A stretch of 64,000 bases of DNA from Oscillospiraceae bacterium. Its GTDB lineage: Bacteria; Bacillota; Clostridia; Oscillospirales; Ruminococcaceae. Where the stretch lies: positions 1-64,000 of the forward strand of contig JAIKWY010000110.1 of the NCBI GenBank assembly GCA_024684395.1. The letters are read 5' to 3'. Positions 24,879-32,651 of this stretch are shown here, one piece after another. Positions within the stretch are counted from its first letter, which is position 1. Every line of letters starts with the position of its first letter. The notes beneath the pieces were generated by a model that saw only the letters and a list, made by a program, of their open reading frames with translations, searched no databases and had not been told where the DNA came from. The translations under genes and the position numbers were made by a program.

Positions 24879-27800
24879 ATGAAGAGATTTATTTCTGCAT
24901 TGACTGCGTTCTGCATGGTTGCTTCCATGACCGTTGCTGCCCTCCCGGCAAGTGCGATTACGGTAAGAGACTATACCGCAGTGAATGCACAGGCCGGCTC
25001 TGCGACCTGGTCATTGAGCAAGACAGAGTATGATCCCGCAGTGGACAAGACTGCAACGATCAGCGTCATTGCAGATAGTGACCCGGGTATTTACGGTTAT
25101 GACTTCAACATCGAGGTCAATGACGGATCCGGTTATAAGACTCTGGATCAGGCTGGCTTCACCATTGCGTCGATCGCGCAGGGTAATGCCTACAACTTCG
25201 ACATGTTCCAGCCGAACAAGAAGAATGGTCACGTTGGTGCTGCGCACAATTCCGGTTCTGCCGATCAGGTAGCTGCTGCCGGTTCTACGATCGTAAACTA
25301 CGTCGTACAGGTTCCGTCTTCTGCTGCTGCCGGTACTGTATATAAGATCCGCCTCAAGGATGTTGTTGCAGGTAACTATAATAAGGAAGCTGTGACAGTC
25401 ACCGCTTCTGAAGGCTCCCTGACCATCAAGGGCGGCAGCTCTGAGGATCCGACGCAGGCTCCTACGCAGGCACCTACCGTTGATCCGAGCAAGATCAGCG
25501 ACTGGACCTGGTATGCAGACAACTCCACTTACAAGGTAGGCGTTGACAAGACTGCTACCATCAACATCATGAGCGCTGGTACCGATCCTGGTATCTTCGG
25601 TTATGACTTCAACATCACCGTAAACGGTGAGACCCTTGACAAGGCTGGCTTTACCATCGTACAGGTAACGCAGGGTGATGCATACAACTTCACCACCTTC
25701 CAGCCGAACAAGAAGAATGGTCACGTTGGTGCGACTGAGACCAATGACCAGGTCACCGCTGACTACACGGCAGCTTCCGGTTCCACCATCGTCAAGTACG
25801 TGGTACAGGTTCCGAAGACTGCAAAGGCTGGCGATGTTTACAAGATCGAGATCATCGATCCTGCTTGCGGTAACTACAACAAGCAGAGCCTGACTCCTAA
25901 GGTACAGTCCGGTACGCTGACCATCGTTGGCGATGAGGACGTGACTGACGAGCCGACACAGAAGCCTACCGACCAGACACCTACCGAGACCACGCCGGAT
26001 GTAGATCCTGGCAAGATCACGGATTGGACCTGGTATGCTGACAAGTCCACCTATAAGATCGGTGTTGACAAGACCGCTACCATCAGCATCATGAGCGCTG
26101 GTACCGATCCTGGTATCTTCGGTTATGACTTCAACATCACCGCAAACGGTGAGACCCTTGACAAGGCTGGCTTTACCATCGTACAGGTAACGCAGGGTGA
26201 TGCCTATAACTTCACCACCTTCCAGCCGAACAAGAAGAACGGTCACGTTGGTGCAACCGAGACCAATGACCAGATCACCGCAGATTACAAGGCAGCTTCC
26301 GGTTCCACCATCGTCAAGTATGTGGTACAGGTTCCGAAGACTGCAAAGGCCGGCGATGTTTACAAGATCGAGATCGTTGATCCTGCTTGCGGTAACTACA
26401 ACAAGCAGAGCCTCTCTCCGAAGACGCTGGCAGGTTCTCTGACCATCGTTGGTGAAGAGGGTACCGAAGCTACTGAGGCGACTCAGAAGCCTACCGACGA
26501 GACACCTACCGAGACCACGCCGGATGTAGATCCTGGCACGATCAAGGATTGGACATGGTACGCTGACAAGTCCACCTATAAGATCGGTGTTGACAAGACC
26601 GCTACCATCAGCATCCTGAGTGCTGGTACCGATCCTGGCATCTTCGGTTATGACTTCAACATCACCGCAAACGGTGAGACCCTCGACAAGGCTGGCTTTA
26701 CCATCGTACAGGTAACGCAGGGTGATGCCTACAACTTCACCACCTTCCAGCCGAACAAGAAGAATGGTCACGTTGGTGCAACTGAGACCAATGACCAGAT
26801 CACCGCAGATTACACGGCAGCTCCTGGTTCCACCATCGTCAAGTACGTGGTACAGGTTCCGAAGACTGCACAGGCCGGCGATGTCTACAAGATCGAGATC
26901 GTTGATCCTTCCTGCGGTAACTACAACAAGGAGAGCCTCTCTCCGAAGACGCTGGCAGGTTCCCTGACCATCGTTGGTGAGCAGGATCCGACCGAGGCTC
27001 CCAAGCCGACCGATGAGACTTCTGCTCCTTACGAGGAGAAGACCTCTGAGGTAACCGCTAAGTGGGATATCGCAGATGTAACTGCTAAGCCCGGCGAGAC
27101 CGTTCCGGTCGCTATCACTGTTACCGGCAATGGCGGCTTCAACAGCGTGATCGCAAGTCTGTCTGTTGACGCAGGCCCGACCATGAAGGATGCTGAGACC
27201 GGTTCCGCATTTGCGACCCTGAACTCTGCCTTCAATAAGGACAACTTCTCCGTAGGCGGTACTGACTTCCAGTCCAAGGAGGACATCACTGCTGACGGCG
27301 ATGTATTCATCGTAAACTTCACTGTTCCGACCACTGCGAAGAACGGCGATGTTTACAAGATCGACTTCAAGGATCTCACGATCTTCAACTATGACATGAT
27401 CAAGCTCATCCCGACTCAGGAAGCTGGTTCCATCACCATCGTTGAGGAGACTGAGGCTACTGAAGAGCCCACCAAGTGGGAAGACACCTCTGAGAAGGTT
27501 GCCGGCACTTGGGATATCGGCGAGAAGACCGTTAAGAAGGGCACTACTTCCGTTGATCTGCCGGTTTCCGTAACTGGTATGACCGCTGGCATCAACAGCT
27601 ACATTGCTAAGATCACCTCTGAGCTGAAGGCAACTGGCGCTCAGGCTGGCGATACTTATGCAGCACTGAACTTCCTGGGCAACCCGGATAATCTGACCTT
27701 CGCTGGTACCAACTACCAGAGCAAGTCTGACATCACTGGTGAGGGCGATGTATTCTACGTAACCTTCGAGATCCCGGCTGATGCAGCACCTGGCACGAAG

Positions 27801-30170
27801 TATGAAGTAAACTGGGATAGCCTGGAGATCCGCAACATCGACATGACCAGACTCGTTGTTGACATGGAAGACGGCTGGATCATGATCGAGCCTGAGGAGA
27901 CCGAGGAATCCACTGAGGAGCCCACTGAGGAGTCTACTGAGGAGACCGACGCTACTGAGGAAACCAAGGATACTGACGCAACCGAGCCGACTGAGGCAAC
28001 TGACGAGACGCAGGATACTGATGCTCCGACTGAGGCAACTGACGAGACACAGGATACTGATGCTCCGACCGAGGCAACTGACGAGACTGCTCCGACGGAG
28101 GCTCCGACCGAGGCAACTGACGAGACCGTTCCTGGTCCGACCGGCGAGGTTAAGCCTCCTGTAGAGGGCGACGCTGGTAAGTGGATCATCGGCGACGTAG
28201 AGTGCTACGCTGGTGATACCGTAACTGTTCCTGTAACCATCACTGATGTGACCCGTGGTCTTGACAGCTACATCCTGAAGATGGGTGTTCCGGCTGGCCC
28301 GACGATCGAGGGTGCTGAGAACGGCAATGCATATCCGAACATCGGCTTTGCATTCAACCCGGATAACGCTTCCTTCGGCGGTACCGCTTATGCTGACAAG
28401 CAGAATCTGGTAGCAGCTGACAATGCAACTGTATTCACCGTAACCTTCAAGGTTCCGGACAACGCAACTCCTGGCATGGTATACAAGCTGACCTTCGAGG
28501 ATCTGAGCGTATACGATGTTGACATGGTCAAGCTCCTGCCGCTGACCGATGATGGTTCTATCACGATCATTCCGAGACCTACTGAGGCAACTGAGGTAAC
28601 TGAGGATACTGATGTAACTGAGGATACTCAGGAAACTGAAGTTACCGAGGATACACAGGCAACTGAGGTAACTGAGGATACGCAGGCAACTGACGAGACT
28701 CAGGCAACTGACGAGACTCAGGAGACCGACGCAACCGAGCCGACTCAGGCAACTGACGAGACTCAGGCAACTGATGCAACCGAGCCGACTCAGGCAACTG
28801 ACGAGACTCAGGCAACTGACGCAACCGAGCCGACTCAGGCAACTGACGAGACTCAGGCAACCGACGCAACCGAGCCGACGCAGGCAACTGATGAGACTCA
28901 GCCGACCGAGGAAACTCAGCCGACCGAGGAGACTCAGCCGACCGAGGAGACTCAGCCGACCGAGCCTGCAACCTATGCAGTTCTGTGGGATATCCAGGAT
29001 GGCGTTATCGCTAAGCCGGGTGACACCAAGGTAGCTGTTAAGGTATTCGTAGAAGGCGACACAATGCTCAACTCCTTCAAGGCTGGCGTGAAGCCGGATG
29101 CAAATCTGACTTACAATAGCTTTGAGCCGAGCACTGCTTATGGCAGCTGGATCAACATCATCGGCGGTGCTGTTGATGGTCAGGTGAACTTCGCTGGTTC
29201 CCTGTCTGACGGCGCACTGGCTGGCGGCTACCATGATGTAGCTGGTTCCAACGGCGTTGTATTCACCATGTACTTCGACGTACCTGCCACTAAGGCAGAC
29301 GGTACTGCTTTCGAGAACGGCGACAAGCTCCCGATCACTTGGGATTCCAGCCTGTTCGAGATCGGCAGATCCGACGGCGCAACTGTAGTTCCGACTCTGG
29401 CTGATGGTTACATCATCCTTGAGTTCGACGATGTTGTAAACTATGAGTACACATTCGTTCCGAATGGTACTGGTTCCGACAAGTTCTTCTTCGCACACGA
29501 TCCGAGACCGTTTATGCTCGGCGACTTCGACGGCAAGCTGTATCGTCAGGGTGTTCGTGGTGACGGCACCAAGATCGGTGAGCCGGTTGAGATCATGCTG
29601 TCTACGGTTGACATCGTAATGTCCGCAGTTGGTACTGACCTGACAAATCCGAAGGCGATCTACGAGAGCAAGGGCGAGACCTATTGCTGGCTCCCGCTCC
29701 AGGCTAAGATCACTGAGGTAATGCCTGACGGTACCAAGATCGAGGGTCTCCTGACACCTGAGACTGGCTTCAACGCAAATGTCTACATCGGTGTCAAGGG
29801 TGATACCAACCTCGATGGTGTCTGCAACGCATCTGACGCAGCTAAGGTCCTGATCTACGCTGCAGCAGTAGGCGCAAGCGCTGATCCGGCATCTGTAAAG
29901 ATCGCTGATGATGAGAAGCTTGAGAACTTCGTATACTTCCTGTCCGATGTAAACGGCGAGTCCGAGGATCACGGCGCTACAAGCAACACTTCTAACGCTG
30001 ATGATGCTGCCCTGAACGCTTCCGACGCTGCAATCCAGCTGATCTATGCAGCTGCTGTCGGCGCAAGCTCCACGGGTACTGCAAACTGGGCTACCGATGC
30101 ATTCGCAGCTGGCAAGGAACTGCCGAAGTACACGAATGCGATCCACGAGTGGGAAGTAGCTCACTCCTAA
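24879..30170 (+). CDS. scaB: ScaB-like multi-cohesin scaffoldin
   Basis: A 1763-residue secreted scaffoldin. After a signal peptide (1-26) come eight cohesins in two classes. Four share DPGIFGYDFNI or a close variant (about residues 41-185, 208-350, 382-524, 557-699). Four are of another class (about 722-856, 870-1004, 1097-1232, 1364-1515). Thr/Glu/Asp-rich linkers of up to 130 residues separate the last ones. An X-type region (about 1517-1637) and a dockerin (about 1637-1740) end the protein; the dockerin has NASDAA in both halves and a long insert in its second calcium loop. By analogy with R. flavefaciens, one cohesin class should bind enzyme dockerins and the other the ScaA dockerin, while its own dockerin binds a wall-attached scaffoldin. 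Confidence 0.88.
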   Translation: MKRFISALTAFCMVASMTVAALPASAITVRDYTAVNAQAGSATWSLSKTEYDPAVDKTATISVIADSDPGIYGYDFNIEVNDGSGYKTLDQAGFTIASIAQGNAYNFDMFQPNKKNGHVGAAHNSGSADQVAAAGSTIVNYVVQVPSSAAAGTVYKIRLKDVVAGNYNKEAVTVTASEGSLTIKGGSSEDPTQAPTQAPTVDPSKISDWTWYADNSTYKVGVDKTATINIMSAGTDPGIFGYDFNITVNGETLDKAGFTIVQVTQGDAYNFTTFQPNKKNGHVGATETNDQVTADYTAASGSTIVKYVVQVPKTAKAGDVYKIEIIDPACGNYNKQSLTPKVQSGTLTIVGDEDVTDEPTQKPTDQTPTETTPDVDPGKITDWTWYADKSTYKIGVDKTATISIMSAGTDPGIFGYDFNITANGETLDKAGFTIVQVTQGDAYNFTTFQPNKKNGHVGATETNDQITADYKAASGSTIVKYVVQVPKTAKAGDVYKIEIVDPACGNYNKQSLSPKTLAGSLTIVGEEGTEATEATQKPTDETPTETTPDVDPGTIKDWTWYADKSTYKIGVDKTATISILSAGTDPGIFGYDFNITANGETLDKAGFTIVQVTQGDAYNFTTFQPNKKNGHVGATETNDQITADYTAAPGSTIVKYVVQVPKTAQAGDVYKIEIVDPSCGNYNKESLSPKTLAGSLTIVGEQDPTEAPKPTDETSAPYEEKTSEVTAKWDIADVTAKPGETVPVAITVTGNGGFNSVIASLSVDAGPTMKDAETGSAFATLNSAFNKDNFSVGGTDFQSKEDITADGDVFIVNFTVPTTAKNGDVYKIDFKDLTIFNYDMIKLIPTQEAGSITIVEETEATEEPTKWEDTSEKVAGTWDIGEKTVKKGTTSVDLPVSVTGMTAGINSYIAKITSELKATGAQAGDTYAALNFLGNPDNLTFAGTNYQSKSDITGEGDVFYVTFEIPADAAPGTKYEVNWDSLEIRNIDMTRLVVDMEDGWIMIEPEETEESTEEPTEESTEETDATEETKDTDATEPTEATDETQDTDAPTEATDETQDTDAPTEATDETAPTEAPTEATDETVPGPTGEVKPPVEGDAGKWIIGDVECYAGDTVTVPVTITDVTRGLDSYILKMGVPAGPTIEGAENGNAYPNIGFAFNPDNASFGGTAYADKQNLVAADNATVFTVTFKVPDNATPGMVYKLTFEDLSVYDVDMVKLLPLTDDGSITIIPRPTEATEVTEDTDVTEDTQETEVTEDTQATEVTEDTQATDETQATDETQETDATEPTQATDETQATDATEPTQATDETQATDATEPTQATDETQATDATEPTQATDETQPTEETQPTEETQPTEETQPTEPATYAVLWDIQDGVIAKPGDTKVAVKVFVEGDTMLNSFKAGVKPDANLTYNSFEPSTAYGSWINIIGGAVDGQVNFAGSLSDGALAGGYHDVAGSNGVVFTMYFDVPATKADGTAFENGDKLPITWDSSLFEIGRSDGATVVPTLADGYIILEFDDVVNYEYTFVPNGTGSDKFFFAHDPRPFMLGDFDGKLYRQGVRGDGTKIGEPVEIMLSTVDIVMSAVGTDLTNPKAIYESKGETYCWLPLQAKITEVMPDGTKIEGLLTPETGFNANVYIGVKGDTNLDGVCNASDAAKVLIYAAAVGASADPASVKIADDEKLENFVYFLSDVNGESEDHGATSNTSNADDAALNASDAAIQLIYAAAVGASSTGTANWATDAFAAGKELPKYTNAIHEWEVAHS
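28570..28970 (+). repeat. Minisatellite encoding the ScaB Thr-rich linker
   Basis: Coding tandem repeats: a 45-base unit (TQATDETQATDATEP) about three times plus partial copies, then an 18-base unit (TQPTEE) three times. Copies are nearly the same at DNA level, so length variation by slippage or recombination is expected. Confidence 0.8.
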
Positions 30171-30182
30171 GCACAACCCTAC

Positions 30183-30216
30183 AAAAGAACCTCCCGAAAG
30201 GGAGGTTCTTTTTTTG
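30183..30216 (+). terminator. Terminator after scaB
   Basis: AAAAGAACCTCCC (30183-30195) pairs with GGGAGGTTCTTTT (30200-30212) around GAAA, followed by more T. Confidence 0.9.
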
Positions 30217-30340
30217 TGGTGTGTGGCTTAGAAAACGATTTCGGAGGACGATGAAGAAGTGAAGACGGAGACTTTGAACGTAGCATCGTAGAATTTTTGA
30301 TACACGATTCACAGCGGCGATAGTCATTTGTATAAAACTA

Positions 30341-30369
30341 TTGACAAACTGTGAAGTTTGTGTTAGAAT
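30341..30369 (+). promoter_or_regulatory. Promoter for the xylanase gene
   Basis: TTGACA (30341-30346), 17-base spacer, TAGAAT (30364-30369). Confidence 0.8.
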
Positions 30370-30437
30370 AGAACTGTGAAAATGAATATAATGCTGAAAA
30401 TGGATCGTTATGAAAATGGAAGATGGTATTACGGAAA

Positions 30438-30466
30438 CGTCCTCACAGGTTTTGGTTCCTGTGAGG
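30438..30466 (+). other. Leader hairpin before the xylanase gene
   Basis: GTCCTCACAGG pairs with CCTGTGAGGAC around an 8-base loop, about 30 bases before the start codon and without a T-tract. It could be a 5' stabiliser or a regulator-binding palindrome. Confidence 0.45.
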
Positions 30467-30495
30467 ACGATCCAAAGAAACAGGGGGGCTTTTCA

Positions 30496-32448
30496 ATGAG
30501 AAAGCAAACAATCCGCCGCATCCTGGCAGCCGTGACGGCGCTGGGCACTGTGGCAGCCGCAATGCCTGCGGCAACTGTCAACGCCGAGCTCGTGGAGGAC
30601 GCAAAGGTCGTCTATGAGACGGACTTTGAGGACGGCGATACGTCGCATTTCGCACCGAGAGGCGAGGACGACACGTCTGTGCTCAAAGTGGAGGAGGACG
30701 CCGATGCCGGCTCCAAGGTCATGACCATCACCGAGCGCTCCGAGGGCTGGAACGGTCCGGCGATGCAGCTCGATGACATCTGCGAACCGGGTGTCAAGTA
30801 CATGGTCTCCGTCAAGGCGAAGGCAAAGTGGTACAACTCGATCAAGGTTAGCCTGCAATACACCGCAGACGGCTCCGATCAGCCGAGCTACGGCAACCTG
30901 AAAGCCATCCAGAGCCAGGGCGAGTGGGTCAGCTTTGAGGACGTCAAGTTCAGCATCCCGGCGGGCGTTCACGATGTGTTCGTCTATGTTGAGGGCGATG
31001 ATAAGGCAGATCTGGCGATCGACGACTTTTCGCTGAAAACTGCGCCGGTCTATGGCATCGAGGAAGACATCCCGGGGCTGAAAAATGTCTATGCAGATTA
31101 TTTCAAGATCGGTACGGCGGTCACGGAGGGTGAGCTGGCGCCGAAATCCACGCAGCAGCTCATTCTGAAGCATTTCAACAGCCTTACGCCCGGCAACGAG
31201 CTGAAACCTGAGAACATGCTCGACCAGAAGGCTTGTCAGGCATATGCTGCGGATGGCGATAACACAAAGGTCGCAGTTTCGCTGAAAAGCAATGCCCGTT
31301 CGATCCTGAATTTTGCCCGTGACAACAACATTCCTGTCCGTGGTCATACCCTTGTATGGCACTCCCAGACACCGGGCTGGTTCTTCAAGGAGGACTACAC
31401 CCTCGAGGGCGACTGGGTCGATGAGGATACCATGCGGCAGCGTATGGAGAACTATATCAAGGGCGTGATGGAGGTCATCGCGGAGGAGTATCCGGATGTC
31501 GAGTTCTATGCCTGGGACGTTGTGAACGAGGCATGGACAGACGGCGGTTCCCCCAGAGACGGCGGTACCTACGACGAGGACCGTGAATCCTCCGGCTGGG
31601 TCAAGGTTTACGGCGACAACTCCTTCATTAAGGATGCATTTACTTTTGCCAGAAAGTATGCACCGCAGGGCTGCAAGCTCTATTACAACGACTTTAACGA
31701 GTACATCCAGGGCAAGACCGAGGCTGTCATCAAGATGGCGACTGAGCTCAAGGAGGAAGGCCTGATCGACGGCATCGGCCTGCAGTCGCACCTGAATGTC
31801 ATGAACTATGGCTCCGAGGAGCCGTTCCCGATGGCTGTCCATTATGGTTCTGCACTGGACAAGTACTGCCAGACCGGTCTGGATATCCAGATCACTGAGC
31901 TGGATGCGACGCTGGCACAGGATGTGGAGGTGACCGATGCACTGCTCGAACTCCAGGCGAAGTACTATTCCGACATCATGGATGCCATCGTCCGCAATAA
32001 GGACAGCATCTCTGCCGTGGTATTCTGGGGCACGACCGATGACCAGAGCTGGCGTGCATGGGGCAGCCCGCTGCTGTTTGACGAGCAGTATGTGGCAAAG
32101 CCGTGCTTCCATTCCATCATCGACGGCATCGAGTACACCGAGCCGGAGCCGACCGAGCCGAAGCCCACGGATCCCAAGCCGACTGACCCGAAGCCGACCG
32201 ATCCGGAGCCTTCCGAGACCGACCCGCTGCCCGGTACGATGTACGGCGACGTGGACGAGAACGGCAAGGTGGACATTGTCGATGTCATCACGCTGAACAA
32301 GAGCCTGATGGTCGGCGAGAAGCTTACCATGCAGGGCAAGATCAACGCCAATGTGGACTGCAAGGGCGACAACCCGGACGAGACGGATGCGCTCAACATC
32401 CTGAAATATGTGGTGGAGATCATCACGGATTTCGCTGAGGTGCAGTAA
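30496..32448 (+). CDS. Cellulosomal GH10 endo-xylanase with CBM and dockerin
   Basis: A 650-residue secreted endo-beta-1,4-xylanase. Order: signal peptide (1-30), a jelly-roll carbohydrate-binding module of CBM22/CBM4-9 type (about 32-180), the GH10 barrel (about 190-545), a Pro/Thr repeat linker (EPTEPKPTDPKPTDP) and a dockerin (about 575-645). The catalytic acid/base is Glu345 in WDVVNEAW and the nucleophile Glu468 in ITELDA; HTLVWHSQTP is also typical of GH10. The dockerin (GDVDENGKVDIVDVITLNK) is nearly the same as that of ScaC. I chose the ATG at 30496 after CAGGGGGG. It lies just after scaB where R. flavefaciens has cttA. Confidence 0.95.
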   Translation: MRKQTIRRILAAVTALGTVAAAMPAATVNAELVEDAKVVYETDFEDGDTSHFAPRGEDDTSVLKVEEDADAGSKVMTITERSEGWNGPAMQLDDICEPGVKYMVSVKAKAKWYNSIKVSLQYTADGSDQPSYGNLKAIQSQGEWVSFEDVKFSIPAGVHDVFVYVEGDDKADLAIDDFSLKTAPVYGIEEDIPGLKNVYADYFKIGTAVTEGELAPKSTQQLILKHFNSLTPGNELKPENMLDQKACQAYAADGDNTKVAVSLKSNARSILNFARDNNIPVRGHTLVWHSQTPGWFFKEDYTLEGDWVDEDTMRQRMENYIKGVMEVIAEEYPDVEFYAWDVVNEAWTDGGSPRDGGTYDEDRESSGWVKVYGDNSFIKDAFTFARKYAPQGCKLYYNDFNEYIQGKTEAVIKMATELKEEGLIDGIGLQSHLNVMNYGSEEPFPMAVHYGSALDKYCQTGLDIQITELDATLAQDVEVTDALLELQAKYYSDIMDAIVRNKDSISAVVFWGTTDDQSWRAWGSPLLFDEQYVAKPCFHSIIDGIEYTEPEPTEPKPTDPKPTDPKPTDPEPSETDPLPGTMYGDVDENGKVDIVDVITLNKSLMVGEKLTMQGKINANVDCKGDNPDETDALNILKYVVEIITDFAEVQ

Positions 32449-32465
32449 GGAATCGTCTCAATAAC

Positions 32466-32518
32466 CTGCGGGTGCAGGGCGGTCACCGCCCTCCCTAAGT
32501 CGGCGTTAGCCGACTGAC
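32466..32518. repeat. Composite palindromic intergenic repeat (copy 3, inverted)
   Basis: Contains gcgggtgcagggc, GGGCGG-TCA-CCGCCC and AGTCGGC-GTTA-GCCGACT. These are the two outer parts of the repeat at 2955-3075 in opposite orientation, without its middle hairpins. Confidence 0.7.
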
Positions 32519-32544
32519 AACAGAAAACTATGGTCAAAAAATGT

Positions 32545-32580
32545 CAGATGCCGTAGAAATGCGGCATCTGATTTGACTTT
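32545..32580 (+). terminator. Terminator after the xylanase gene
   Basis: CAGATGCCG (32545-32553) pairs with CGGCATCTG (32562-32570), then ATTTGACTTTTTT. The T-tract overlaps the next promoter. Confidence 0.65.
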
Positions 32581-32601
32581 TTTCGCAATGTATGGTATAA
32601 T
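32573..32601 (+). promoter_or_regulatory. Promoter for the GH25-GH3 gene
   Basis: TTGACT (32573-32578), 17-base spacer, TATAAT (32596-32601), about 50 bases before the ATG. Confidence 0.8.
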
Positions 32602-32651
32602 AGTTACATTATCAATGTCTGCATGGGCGGACAGTTTATGAGGTGTAATAT

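Noticed and set aside
25011-30176. Minus-strand open frame of about 1720 codons opposite scaB
   Set aside because: It mirrors the codon bias and repeats of scaB, has no ribosome site or promoter, and its product is an odd Ser/Leu/Arg-rich chain that repeats with the cohesins. Similar antisense frames lie opposite the large genes at 42610 and 48387 and are rejected for the same reason.
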